A stretch of 64,000 nucleotides of DNA from Actinoplanes octamycinicus (GCF_014205225.1 NZ_JACHNB010000001.1:9095501-9159500); one strand, 5' to 3'; positions 1 to 8,386 are shown, numbered from the stretch's first letter. Made by a program: numbers and translations. Notes: generated by a model from the letters alone, not told the origin.

Positions 1-375
1 GCCGCCCTGCTCACCGAGGTGGAGCTGACGCACCGGGCCGATCTCCGGGCCGGCCGGCTGTCCGGCGGGGAGCGGCGCCGGCTCGACCTGGCCGTGGCTC
101 TGACCGGCCGCCCCCGGCTGCTGTTGCTCGACGAGCCGACCACCGGCCTCGACCCGCAGTCCCGCGCGCACACCTGGGCGCTGCTGCGGGCACTGCGCGA
201 GCAGGGCGTCACCATCCTGCTCACCACCCACTACCTGGAGGAGGCGGAGGCGTTGGCAGACCGGATCGCCATCATGGACGCCGGCCGGGTCGTCTTCACC
301 GGCACGCTCGACGAGGCCGGCGGCCCGGGCTCGCTGGCCACCACCTTCCACCGCATCGCCGGGCAGCCACGATGA
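1..375 (+). CDS. ABC transporter ATP-binding protein, 5'-truncated by the window edge
   Basis: The reading frame is open from base 1 and continues out of the window, so only the C-terminal ~124 residues are present. They carry the ABC signature [12 protein letters not shown], Walker B (LLLLDEP), the D-loop (TTGLDP) and the H-loop histidine (TTHYLEEAE), as in DrrA/CcmA-type ATPases that drive ABC-2 exporters. The ATPase would energise export from the cytoplasmic face of the membrane. The permease gene begins 154 bp downstream on the same strand, so the two very likely form one exporter. The substrate cannot be deduced; drug or lipid export is usual for the family. Confidence 0.93.
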   Translation, partial: AALLTEVELTHRADLRAGRLSGGERRRLDLAVALTGRPRLLLLDEPTTGLDPQSRAHTWALLRALREQGVTILLTTHYLEEAEALADRIAIMDAGRVVFTGTLDEAGGPGSLATTFHRIAGQPR

Positions 376-529
376 CCGGCCACCGGGGACCCCTGGCCAG
401 GCGGCCCTCCGACAAGCCGTCCCGGCCTGCCGCTCGCCGCCCCGCCGTTCTCCACGATCACGTTCTTCGCGGTGATCTCGGCGAACCGGCCATCGACCGC
501 CATCAGACCCCCTCCTCAGGAGCACCACG

Positions 530-1264
530 ATGAGCCGTCACTGGTTACTGATCGCCGGGTCCGAGTTCACGCTGCTCCGCCGCAGCCCTTTCACACTGGT
601 GATGGGCGCGGTGTTGCCGGCCGCGCTGGGACTGATGATCCTCTGGGCGGAGGCGGACACCGGCCGGGCCGGTCCGGGCGCCACCGCCGGATTGTTGCTG
701 GTCACGGTGATCGCCTTGACCAGTTATGTCTCGGGCACCACGACGCTGGCCGCCCGCCGCCGCCAGTCGGTCCTGCGCCGGCTGCGGGCCAGCGGCGCCT
801 CGGACGCCGCGATCCTGGCCGGCGTGCTGGCACCGTCGGCAGCGCTCACCGCGGCACAGATCTTGCTGCTGTTCGGCATCGCCGCGGCCGGCGACGGTCT
901 CGGCCCGGTCGCTGCCGGGCCGCTGCTGCTCGCTGTCGTGGCCGGCACCACGCTCGGCTGTGCGCTGGCAGCGCTGACCGCCGCGGTCACCTCCGCGCCG
1001 GAGCTGGCCCAGTTGACCACGTCGCCGATCGCGCTGGCCTGGCTGGGCGGCGCGCTGTGGACCGCCCGCACCGCGCCGGACGAGGTCTCCACGCTGATGC
1101 TCGCCCTGCCCGGCGCCGCGGTGACACAGCTGGCCCGGATCGCCTGGCACGTCCCCGGCGCCACCGGCCTGTTCCCGGCCGCCGTCTTCCTGGTCCTGCC
1201 GGCCTTGGTCGCCGTCCCGATGGCCGCCCGGCTCTTCCGATGGGATCCCCGGGACACCTCTTAA
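530..1264 (+). CDS. ABC-2 type transporter permease
   Basis: A 244-residue protein with about six hydrophobic segments (first near residues 23-42) and no long soluble domain, the size and pattern of ABC-2/DrrB-like permeases. It follows the ATPase gene on the same strand and should be its membrane partner. The ATG is preceded by a CAGGAG Shine-Dalgarno at about 517-522. The 154-bp gap after the ATPase contains only a 53-codon frame that overlaps both genes at ATGA junctions, which does not look like a conserved protein. The final residues run into a G-rich repeat region just after the stop codon. Confidence 0.9.
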   Translation: MSRHWLLIAGSEFTLLRRSPFTLVMGAVLPAALGLMILWAEADTGRAGPGATAGLLLVTVIALTSYVSGTTTLAARRRQSVLRRLRASGASDAAILAGVLAPSAALTAAQILLLFGIAAAGDGLGPVAAGPLLLAVVAGTTLGCALAALTAAVTSAPELAQLTTSPIALAWLGGALWTARTAPDEVSTLMLALPGAAVTQLARIAWHVPGATGLFPAAVFLVLPALVAVPMAARLFRWDPRDTS

Positions 1265-1302
1265 CCCGGCAAGCCACCGCGACTCAGCTCCATCTCGGCC
1301 TG

Positions 1303-1640
1303 TCACGGCCGGCCGAGGCAGGTCGGTCCCCGCGGGTCGGCCGGCCTGTCGGGGCAGGCCGGTCGCGGCCAGCTGGGGCAAGTCGGCCGGGGCGAGCCGG
1401 CGGGGCGGTCAGGACAGGGTGGCCTGCTCTGGCCGGTCGCGGGCGATCGGTCAGGGCAGGCCAGGCACGGGCGATCGGCCAGGGCAAACCGGGCGGGACA
1501 GTCCGGGCGCGATAGGCCGGGCGGGACAGGCCGGGCCGGGCAGGCCGGGCGGGACAGGGCGGGCTGGACAGGCCGGGCGGGACAGGCCGGGCTGGACAGG
1601 CCGGGCGGGACAGGCGGGCGGGACAGGTCGGCAGCTGAGG
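1303..1640 (+). repeat. G-rich minisatellite, about 14-bp unit, with G-quadruplex potential
   Basis: The convergent gap between the permease and the monooxygenase is filled by degenerate repeats. The regular core, about 1490-1627, consists of units like GGCCGGGCGGGACA alternating with GGCCGGGCTGGACA and GGCCGGGCCGGGCA. Several stretches fit the canonical G3+N1-7 quadruplex pattern on the + strand. Long reading frames cross it in several frames only because it lacks stop codons; none has a conserved-looking protein. No other gene is visible in 1265-1661. Confidence 0.85.
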
Positions 1641-1661
1641 GGAGGGGTCGAGGTGCGGGGC

Positions 1662-3086
1662 TCAGGGCAGGAAGTCGGTGCGGCGCAGGCGGGCGGTGCG
1701 GCGGCGGTACTCGGCGGCCATGCCGGGCCAGTTCGTGACCACTCGGCCGGACGCGGTGCGGTACCAGCTCTGGCACGACGTCCAGACGCTTCCCGCGAGG
1801 CGGGTCTGCAGCTCCTCGTCGTAGGTGGCGGCGACGTCCGGACGTACCTCAAGAAAGGTTTGATGATGATCGATGTGATTGACGGCCTGGGCGATCCAGC
1901 GGGCCTGGGCCTCGTGGAAGTAGACCACCGAGGTGTTCCCGGTGTTCGTGTTCGGGCCGTAGACCAGGAACATGTTCGGGAAACCGGGCACCGCCATGCC
2001 GAGGTAGGCGTGCGCCCCGTCCCGCCACACCTCGTCCAGGTCCGCGCCGTCGCGGCCGGTGATCCGGATCGGGACCAGGAACTCGGTCGCGGCGAAGCCG
2101 GTGCCGTAGATCAGCACGTCGGCCGGGTGTTCCACGCCGTCGGCGGTCCGCACGCCGCCGGGCGTCACCGCGATGATCTTTTCGGTGATCAGGTCGACGT
2201 CCGGGCGGGCCAGCGTGGGCAGCCAGTCGTTGGTGAACAGCACCCGCTTGCAGCCCATCGGCTCGTCCGGCGTGACCTTGCGGCGCAGTTCCGGGTCGCG
2301 CACCTGCCAGCGGCGCTGCGCCGCGGAGAGGCCGTGCAGCAGCGCGCCGGCGATCTTGTGGCCGGTCAGCGCACGGCCGGTGACCACGGTCATCAGCCAG
2401 GTGCCCGCCCGGGCCGGGCCCATCAGCGCCGGCAGCGACCGATAGAGCCCGCGCCGGATCCGGCCGTAACGACGGTTCGGCTTGGGCAGCGTCCACGGCG
2501 CGGTCCGCTGGAAGACGGTGACCTTCGCGGCCTGGCCGGCGATCACCGGGACCAGCTGGATCACGCTCGCGCCGGTGCCGACCACGGCGACCCGCTTGCC
2601 CTCGATGGCGACCCCCGGGTCCCACCGAGCGGTGTGCATGGCCGGCCCGGCGAAACTGCCGCTCAGCTGCGGCATCGCCGGCCGGGACAGCTGCCCCACC
2701 GCCGGGATCAGCACCTCCGCCTCGAAGACCTCACCGGTCGAGGTGGTCACCCGCCACACCCCGTCGCCCCAGGTCGCCCCGGTCACCTCGGTGCCGAGCC
2801 GCACCTTCCCGGCGAGGCCGAAATCGGTCACGCAGCGTTCCAGATAGGCCAGGATCTCCGGCTGTGGCGGGAAGCGGCGGCTCCAGGCGGGGTTCTGAGC
2901 GTACGAGTACGAGTAGAGCGGCGCCGGGATGTCGCACGCGCACCCGGGATACCGGTTGTCCCGCCACACGCCGCCGATCCGGTCCGCCTTCTCCACCATG
3001 GTGATCTCGGTGAAGCCGGCCTTGAGCAGCTCGTTCGCAACCGCCACCCCGCCGAATCCGGCTCCGATGATGAGGATGCGGGTCAT
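1662..3086 (-). CDS. flavin-containing monooxygenase of Baeyer-Villiger type
   Basis: A 474-residue FAD/NADPH enzyme. The N-terminus has the FAD Rossmann motif GAGFGG (residues 8-13). The BVMO fingerprint F-x-G-x3-H-x3-W-[PD] is present as F145..H151..W155-D156, followed by the NADPH-binding GTGAS (about 170-174). I chose the ATG at 3086 because the Rossmann strand starts at residue 4 and because this codon overlaps the stop of the upstream GMC gene (ATGA); the frame stays open far upstream but as a shadow of that gene. Such enzymes insert oxygen next to ketones. With a sterol-oxidase-like partner, oxidation of an alicyclic or steroid-like alcohol to ketone and then to ester or lactone is a reasonable inference, but the substrate is unknown. 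Confidence 0.93.
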   Translation of the reverse strand: MTRILIIGAGFGGVAVANELLKAGFTEITMVEKADRIGGVWRDNRYPGCACDIPAPLYSYSYAQNPAWSRRFPPQPEILAYLERCVTDFGLAGKVRLGTEVTGATWGDGVWRVTTSTGEVFEAEVLIPAVGQLSRPAMPQLSGSFAGPAMHTARWDPGVAIEGKRVAVVGTGASVIQLVPVIAGQAAKVTVFQRTAPWTLPKPNRRYGRIRRGLYRSLPALMGPARAGTWLMTVVTGRALTGHKIAGALLHGLSAAQRRWQVRDPELRRKVTPDEPMGCKRVLFTNDWLPTLARPDVDLITEKIIAVTPGGVRTADGVEHPADVLIYGTGFAATEFLVPIRITGRDGADLDEVWRDGAHAYLGMAVPGFPNMFLVYGPNTNTGNTSVVYFHEAQARWIAQAVNHIDHHQTFLEVRPDVAATYDEELQTRLAGSVWTSCQSWYRTASGRVVTNWPGMAAEYRRRTARLRRTDFLP

Positions 3087-4741
3087 CTCCGGATCTCCAG
3101 TCGCAGCGCCGCCGGAGCGTTCGCCGGGACCACCGGCTTGAGCGGCTCGACCGGGTTCAGCTCCACATATCCGGTGGCCGGTCGTGGGTCGCTCTCCCCC
3201 GCGTTCGGCCAGAGCGCCACCGCCCGCTCCGCCAGCGCGGTGATGGTCAGCGACGGGTTCACCCCGAGGTTGGCGGCCACCGTCGAGCCGTCGATCACGT
3301 GCAGCCCCGGATGCCCGAAAAGCCGATGATAGGGATCGACCACCCCACTCGCCGGGTCCGCGCCGATCGCGCACCCGCCGATGAAGTGCCCGGTCACCGG
3401 CTTGCCGACCAGCTCGGTGTAGGAGCCGAGCGGCACCCCGTCCACCTTCTCGGCGGTCCGCCGGGCCACGTCGTGCGCGGCCGGCACCCAGTCCGGATTC
3501 GGTTCGCCGATGCCGGGCCGGCTGGTCAGCCGCCCCCGCTTGCGGAACACCGTGATCGAGTTGTCCAGCGGCTGCATGGCCAGCAGCACCACGGTCTGCC
3601 GCGACCAGTCCCGTGGCGACAGGTAAAGCCGCAGGTCCCGCCCCGCCCTGGCCAGTTGTTTGAGGGCCGCCCACCAGCGGGGCCGCTTCCCGGCGTCGTC
3701 GACCATCACGGTGGACAGCAGGGCGAGCAGGTTGCTGCCCGGGCCGTAACGCACCGGCTCGACGTGGGTGACCGGGTCGGGGTGGATCGACGAGGTGATC
3801 GCCACGCCGTGGCTGAAGTCGCGGTCCCGGCGGCGGGTGCGGGCGCCCAGGATGGACTCCGAGTTCGTCCGGCTCAGCTCGCCGAGCCGCGGCGAAATGG
3901 CCGGCAGGCTGCCCCGGTCGCGCAGCCGGTGCAGCAGCCGCTGGGTGCCGAGCGCACCCGCCGCGAAGACGACCTGCTCCGCGGTGAAGGTGCGCTTCGC
4001 CAGTCCACCGGTGCGCCGGCTGGCGATCGCGTATCCGCCGCCCGGCAGCGGTCGCACGTCGCGCACCGTGGTCAGCTCGTGCACCTGCGCGCCGGCCCGT
4101 TCGGCCAGGTAGAGATAGTTCTTGACCAGGGTGTTCTTGGCGTTCCCCCGGCAGCCGGTCATGCACGATCCGCACAGCGTGCAGGCCCGGCGCTCCGGGC
4201 CCGCCCCACCGAAGAAGGGGTCCGCCGCCACGGCGCCGGGTTCGCTTCCGAAGAAGACTCCGACTGGCGTACGCCGATAGCTGCCCCCGACGCCCAAGTC
4301 CTCGGCGACCGCTCGCAGGGCCCGGTCAGACTCCGTCTCGACCAAGTTGACCGTCACCCCGAGCATTCGTTTGGCCTGGTCGTAGTAGGGGGCGAGGGCG
4401 GTCTTCCAGTCGGTGATCGCGGCCCACTGCGGGTCGGCGTAAAAGGCGTCCGGCGGCTCGTAAAGCGTGTTCGCGTAACCGAGCGAGCCGCCACCGACCC
4501 CGGCGCCCGACATGATCAGCACGTTCTTGAGCAGGGTCAGGCGGAGGATGCCGTAACAGCCGAGGGCCGGGGCGTAAACGTAATCGCGCAGCCGCCAGGA
4601 CGTCTTGGCGAACTGCTCGTCGGTGAACCGGCGGCCGGCCTCGAGGACGCCGACGCGGTAGCCCTTCTCGGTCAGGCGCAGCGCGGTGACGCTGCCGCCG
4701 AACCCGGAGCCGATCACGAGGACGTCGTAGTCGTACGACAT
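3083..4741 (-). CDS. GMC-family oxidoreductase, cholesterol-oxidase-like
   Basis: A 552-residue flavoprotein with the N-terminal dinucleotide motif IGSGFGGS (residues 10-17) and a Gly-rich GMC segment (SGAGVGGGSLGYANT). The C-terminal part has FIGGCAIGADPASG and a closing FAD-binding segment (HVIDGSTVAANLGVNPSLTITALAERA). This architecture matches actinobacterial ChoD-like GMC oxidoreductases, which oxidise hydroxyl groups with FAD. It lies upstream of the monooxygenase with a 4-bp ATGA overlap, so the two are co-translated. A CxxCxxxC-like cluster (CTLCGSCMTGC, mid-protein) is common in this subgroup and might bind metal. No signal peptide is visible, so a cytoplasmic location is likely. Confidence 0.93.
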   Translation of the reverse strand: MSYDYDVLVIGSGFGGSVTALRLTEKGYRVGVLEAGRRFTDEQFAKTSWRLRDYVYAPALGCYGILRLTLLKNVLIMSGAGVGGGSLGYANTLYEPPDAFYADPQWAAITDWKTALAPYYDQAKRMLGVTVNLVETESDRALRAVAEDLGVGGSYRRTPVGVFFGSEPGAVAADPFFGGAGPERRACTLCGSCMTGCRGNAKNTLVKNYLYLAERAGAQVHELTTVRDVRPLPGGGYAIASRRTGGLAKRTFTAEQVVFAAGALGTQRLLHRLRDRGSLPAISPRLGELSRTNSESILGARTRRRDRDFSHGVAITSSIHPDPVTHVEPVRYGPGSNLLALLSTVMVDDAGKRPRWWAALKQLARAGRDLRLYLSPRDWSRQTVVLLAMQPLDNSITVFRKRGRLTSRPGIGEPNPDWVPAAHDVARRTAEKVDGVPLGSYTELVGKPVTGHFIGGCAIGADPASGVVDPYHRLFGHPGLHVIDGSTVAANLGVNPSLTITALAERAVALWPNAGESDPRPATGYVELNPVEPLKPVVPANAPAALRLEIRR

Positions 4742-4748
4742 CGCCGTA

Positions 4749-4777
4749 GCATCACGCCCTTATTGGCAACATGTCAA
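4749..4777 (-). promoter_or_regulatory. candidate promoter of the GMC-monooxygenase operon
   Basis: On the minus strand a perfect TTGACA lies at 4777-4772, with a weak -10 candidate TGATGC at 4754-4749 after 17 bp. Transcription would begin almost at the GMC start codon (4741), giving a near-leaderless transcript. The -35 match is good and the -10 is poor. Confidence 0.35.
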
Positions 4778-4902
4778 CAACGCGTTTCCCGGTCTTGCCC
4801 GCACCGCCAATCCACCCGTCCAGCGGTCCCGCCGCGCCCCCACAGACGGCATGGTGCTCGGATGACCCCACACCCGGTCCCCTCCCCACCGGTCACCACG
4901 CC

Positions 4903-5166
4903 ACACCTCGCCACCCGCACAACGCCACACTCCCCGGGCTCCGGGACGCCGCACGGCCCGGCCCACACAACGCCACACAGCCGGGCCACGGCGGCCCCAC
5001 ACGGCCCGGCCCACACGACGCCACACGGCGCGGTCCACACGACACCACACGGCCCGGCCACTGCGGCCCCACACGGCCCGGCCACCGCGGCCCCACACGG
5101 CCCGGCCACCGCGGCCCCACACGGCCCGGCCCGCACGACGCCACACGGCTCGGTCCACGCGGGACT
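4903..5166. repeat. 24-bp tandem array, 11 units
   Basis: Eleven head-to-tail 24-bp units begin at 4903, 4927, 4951, 4975, 4999, 5023, 5047, 5071, 5095, 5119 and 5143. The middle and later units share ACACGGCCCGGCC followed by either ACCGCGGCCCC or a CACACGACGCC-type ending. Because 24 is a multiple of three, all frames give octapeptide repeats and stay open, but none has coding character. The array lies in the divergent gap between the GMC gene and the hydrolase gene (4742-5208), directly upstream of the hydrolase start. Confidence 0.92.
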
Positions 5167-5208
5167 GGGCGGCTCGATCAGTGCCTCGACCCGCGGGATG
5201 GTTCGCTG

Positions 5209-6021
5209 ATGACCGGGCTAGTTCACCACCGGGGTGGGTCCGGGGAGCCGCTTCTGCTGATCCACGGCATCGGCAGCCACTGGCAGGTGTGGAACCCGGT
5301 GCTTCTCCTGCTGGAACCGCACCGCGACGTCATCGCCGTCGACCTGCCCGGCTTCGGCGCCTCGCCGCTCTGGCCCGCGCCGCCACCCGGCGTCCGGCCC
5401 GGTTCGGTGCCGCACCTGGCCGACCTGGTGTCGTCGTTCCTCGACTCGCTCGATCTCGACGTGGTCGACGTGGCCGGCAGTTCGATGGGCGGCGGCGTCG
5501 CCCTGGAGCTGGGGCGTCGTGGCCGGGCCCGCGCGGTGACCGCCTTCTCGCCGGTCGGCTTCTGGCCACCCGGCGGCGCCCGCTGGTGCCGCTTCGTGGT
5601 GGGCGCGGCCCGGGCCGGCAGCGCCGCGCTCGACCCGCTGCTCCCCCGCCTGATGTCGTCCCGTGCGGGCCGGGCAGTGCTGTGCGCGCCGTTCTACGCC
5701 CACCCCGCCTTGCTGGCCCAGGACGATTGCGTCGCCGCGGCTCGCGCCCTGGCCGGCGCGCCGGGGTTCACCGCCTCGCGCACCGCCTTCCGCCACCTGA
5801 CACCCTGGTCGCTGCAGGATCCCGGCGCCCTGACCCGCATCCCGGTCACCATCGCGTGGGGCACCCGGGACGCCGTCCTGCCCTACCGCAACCAGGCCCA
5901 CCGCGCCCGGACCGCCCTGCCGTCCGCCCGCCACGTCCCGCTACCGGGTTGCGGCCACCTGCCGTTCCCCGACGCCCCAGCCCGCTGCGCCGACCTGGTC
6001 CTCCACCCCGCCCCGGTCTGA
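5209..6021 (+). CDS. alpha/beta-fold hydrolase
   Basis: A 270-residue protein with the alpha/beta hydrolase signature: oxyanion-hole HG (residues 19-20, LLLIHGIG), nucleophile elbow G-S-S92-M-G, an acid in WGTRDAVLP and the catalytic histidine in GCGHLPF near the C-terminus. There is no signal peptide, so a cytoplasmic esterase, lipase or epoxide-hydrolase-like role is likely; the substrate is unknown. The ATG at 5209 is chosen because the conserved fold begins within ten residues. The frame is open further upstream, but only through the 24-bp repeat array. Confidence 0.88.
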   Translation: MTGLVHHRGGSGEPLLLIHGIGSHWQVWNPVLLLLEPHRDVIAVDLPGFGASPLWPAPPPGVRPGSVPHLADLVSSFLDSLDLDVVDVAGSSMGGGVALELGRRGRARAVTAFSPVGFWPPGGARWCRFVVGAARAGSAALDPLLPRLMSSRAGRAVLCAPFYAHPALLAQDDCVAAARALAGAPGFTASRTAFRHLTPWSLQDPGALTRIPVTIAWGTRDAVLPYRNQAHRARTALPSARHVPLPGCGHLPFPDAPARCADLVLHPAPV

Positions 6022-6061
6022 CACCAACGCCGCCACACCCACCGCACCAAGCCCCACGCCG

Positions 6062-6232
6062 ACCTCCACCCGACGCCGCATCCGCCAGAACGCGCCGGAC
6101 CACCACACCACCCGACCACATCGCACTCCGCCCACCTCCACCCGGCGCCACACCCGCCGGAACGCGCCGGACCACCACACCACCCGACCACATCGCACCC
6201 CGCCCACCTCCACCCGACGCCACACCCGCCGG
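6062..6232. repeat. 72-bp imperfect tandem repeat, about 2.4 copies, almost G-free in part
   Basis: Units start at 6062, 6134 and 6206 (exact 72-bp spacing), each opening with ACCTCCACCC and containing a CCACCACACCACCCGACCAC block. The + strand is very rich in C and A. The array fills the first half of the convergent gap 6022-6453. I see no gene in the rest of the gap, only C-rich sequence. Confidence 0.88.
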
Positions 6233-6453
6233 GCCCGATCCCAGCCCGAGCGCCTTCACCCCACCGCAATGCCGCCTCCAGCAGGCCGCATTCCGTCGGC
6301 ACGAACTCGGCTGGCCACGTCCAGCTGCGCCAGCCAAGGCACCACCTCAGATGACGAGAGGGCAAAGGGCGAACAGGCGGGGAGGACCGAGGGGGACAGC
6401 GAGGTCCGCTCCACCGAACAGCGCGAGAGCCGGGGACGCGAGACCAGAGGTCT

Positions 6454-7614
6454 TCACTGCCAGAGGACGGCTACGAAGCGGGCGTCGACCGGATCGCCCG
6501 ACGGTGCGCGGCAGCTGACGCGTACCTCAATTGCCTGATCTTGTGGGGTTGTCACGCAGGTGGCGGCCGTGTCGTAGCCGGTGATCTGGACGACCCCGAC
6601 CCCCGCCGGCAGTCCGGGAAAGCTCACCCGATACTCCCCCGGCCCCGACCGCGTCACCGCATTCGCCCGCCCGGCGCCGTTGAACTGCGTGTCCCCGGTG
6701 GGCGTGTACTCCGGCTCTGCCGGATGATCCGCCCGCAGGTACCCCGCCGCACCGTGCCGCACCCCGCTGACCACGGCGAACTGCGAGTCCACCGCCTGCC
6801 CCGCCGAGTCCCGGCAGTGCACCCGGACGGCCAGTTCCGACCCGTCCAACGGCCCCGGCAGCCCCGGCGGCCCCACGTCACAGACCGCCGCGGCCGAGCC
6901 GACCGCCGTGACCGTCACCGCCCCACCGGACGGCTGCTGACCGAAAGAGACCAGATAAGAGCCGATGTCCTCCCGGTCCACCGAGTTCGTCCCGCCGGCC
7001 GAGTTGTAGCTGTACTCGTCGTCCAGCCCCGGATCGCCGAACCGCAGGTACGCCGCCGTCCGCTCATCGTCCCGCGGATGCCAGAACCGGGCCGCGAACC
7101 CGCTGTCCGCCGCCCGCCCGGCCCGGTCGAAGCAGGCCACCCGCACCAGCTCGTCGTCGCCGTCCGGTTGCCAGTCCGGCAGCGTGCAGATCCGGTCGTC
7201 CGCGGAGTACGGCGTCACCTCGGCCACCCCGCCCTCGGCCCCCAGGTCCTCGAAGCTGACCAGATAGACCCCGGTCCCGGTGCGCTCGACGGCGTTCTCC
7301 CCACCCGCCGAGTTGCACTGGCGACCGGGTCGATAACGGTCCTCCGCGGGCCGATCGGCCAGCACGTAGCCGGACCCCGCGCAGGACGGCAACGGCGCCG
7401 GTTCCGGCTTGCGCGCCCAGGTCACCGCCATGATCAGGATCGGCAGCACGCCGCCGACCAGGGCCACCAGCGCGACCAGGGCACTGATCCGCGGCTCGGA
7501 GGGCGCCGCCCGCGAGCCCGGCGAGATCCAGTCCCCGACCGTGGTCATCGCCCGCGAACCGAACCGGTCCAGGCGCTCCCGCCAGTCCGCGGTCCGGACC
7601 GGCGTCATCGGCAC
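6454..7614 (-). CDS. membrane-anchored protein with three tandem beta-type repeats
   Basis: A 386-residue protein with a cytoplasmic N-terminus, one membrane segment at about residues 43-65, and an extracellular part made of three repeats of about 95 residues (roughly 82-178, 190-275 and 290-386). Each repeat has the order Y-[LV]-x-A-D-x-P..., N-[SG]-A-G-G/R-x-N-[AS]-V, [GS]-x-Y-x-V-S-F, then V-x-V-x-C-x-x-x-[SA]-G-x-x-x-D-S-x-F. Similar repeats occur in many secreted actinobacterial proteins of unknown function, from my general knowledge. The conserved cysteines could pair within each repeat. Its start overlaps the lipoprotein gene upstream by 10 bp, so the two are probably one operon for the cell surface. 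Confidence 0.8.
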   Translation of the reverse strand: MPMTPVRTADWRERLDRFGSRAMTTVGDWISPGSRAAPSEPRISALVALVALVGGVLPILIMAVTWARKPEPAPLPSCAGSGYVLADRPAEDRYRPGRQCNSAGGENAVERTGTGVYLVSFEDLGAEGGVAEVTPYSADDRICTLPDWQPDGDDELVRVACFDRAGRAADSGFAARFWHPRDDERTAAYLRFGDPGLDDEYSYNSAGGTNSVDREDIGSYLVSFGQQPSGGAVTVTAVGSAAAVCDVGPPGLPGPLDGSELAVRVHCRDSAGQAVDSQFAVVSGVRHGAAGYLRADHPAEPEYTPTGDTQFNGAGRANAVTRSGPGEYRVSFPGLPAGVGVVQITGYDTAATCVTTPQDQAIEVRVSCRAPSGDPVDARFVAVLWQ

Positions 7615-8225
7615 CGCACGACCCCGCAGGTCACGTCACCCGTGGATCCGTTCTCCGGTCGCGCCGCCGCCCCTTCCGCGGGCGTGGCCGGCGCGGCTCC
7701 CGGATCGGACGAACCCGGCGATGCCGGCTCGGTGACCGGCGCCGGATCGTGCGGCTTCTTCGTCTTCTTCACCCGCTTGGCCGGTTTGTCCGGTGCAGCC
7801 GGCTTGGCGGGCGAAGCCGGTTTGGCCGGTCTGGCCGACGGTTCCGAGCGGACATCTCCGGCCGAGGTGGTCGCCCGCGCCGTCGGCACCGGTGGAGCCG
7901 GTCGATCCGGCATGACCCGCCGGGTCGAGGTGTCCGATCGGTCCTCCCGCGGCTCGGGCCACTGCCGCTCCCGACCGTCGCCCGCAGCACCCGGGGCCGG
8001 CGCCGGATCCCCGGGCAGCACCGTCCGGGCCGGCATCTCCGGAGCCAGCACGTCCCTCGACGGTGCCGCCGACGCCGCCGCCCCGGCCTGCCAGGACGCC
8101 CCCGGAGGCAGACTCTCGGAGACCGGCGTGAGCGTTCCGGGCCGGTCCGCCGCGGACCCGTCGCAGCCGGCCAGTGGCACCACGCCCAGCACCACCGCCA
8201 GCAGAAGCCGACGTCCTCGCCTCAC
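7605..8225 (-). CDS. Pro/Lys-rich lipoprotein of unknown function
   Basis: A 206-residue protein starting with a lipoprotein signal peptide (charged MRRGRR, hydrophobic core, lipobox LAGC). The mature part is of low complexity, rich in Pro, Ala, Lys and Arg (for example SPAKPAAPDKPAKR), and ends in a short segment with two cysteines. It is probably anchored to the outer face of the membrane with an extended, wall-spanning chain. It overlaps the downstream three-repeat protein by 10 bp on the same strand. I recognise no catalytic domain. Confidence 0.7.
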   Translation of the reverse strand: MRRGRRLLLAVVLGVVPLAGCDGSAADRPGTLTPVSESLPPGASWQAGAAASAAPSRDVLAPEMPARTVLPGDPAPAPGAAGDGRERQWPEPREDRSDTSTRRVMPDRPAPPVPTARATTSAGDVRSEPSARPAKPASPAKPAAPDKPAKRVKKTKKPHDPAPVTEPASPGSSDPGAAPATPAEGAAARPENGSTGDVTCGVVRCR

Positions 8226-8320
8226 CGAACCTCCACCACGACGCCCGTCTGTTGCTCAAACGACCCACCGCGGGAACGGTGATGCGGCCGGTCGCGGTCC
8301 GCTGCCACACTTTCCGGTAC

Positions 8321-8380
8321 GCCGACCGGATGACCGGCACGCCGACCGGATGACCGGTGCGCCGACTGGATGAGGAGCCC
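8321..8380 (+). repeat. 20-bp direct repeat, three copies, the last forming a ribosome binding site
   Basis: GCCGACCGGATGACCGGCAC (8321-8340) is repeated at 8341-8360 with one change. A third, diverged copy at 8361-8380 turns GGATGACC into GGATGAGGAG, which is the Shine-Dalgarno of the sirtuin start at 8387. It may also be an operator, but no regulator can be named. Confidence 0.8.
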
Positions 8381-8386
8381 CGCCCG

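Noticed and set aside
1662..4175. An 837-codon minus-strand frame covering the monooxygenase and more
   Set aside because: Only the part from 3086 encodes the monooxygenase; the upstream part is an antisense-like shadow of the GMC gene, which has full family motifs in another frame.
4760..5158. Octapeptide-repeat proteins on either strand of the 24-bp array
   Set aside because: All frames are open because of the unit length; no ribosome binding site, signal peptide or non-repeat domain supports a gene.
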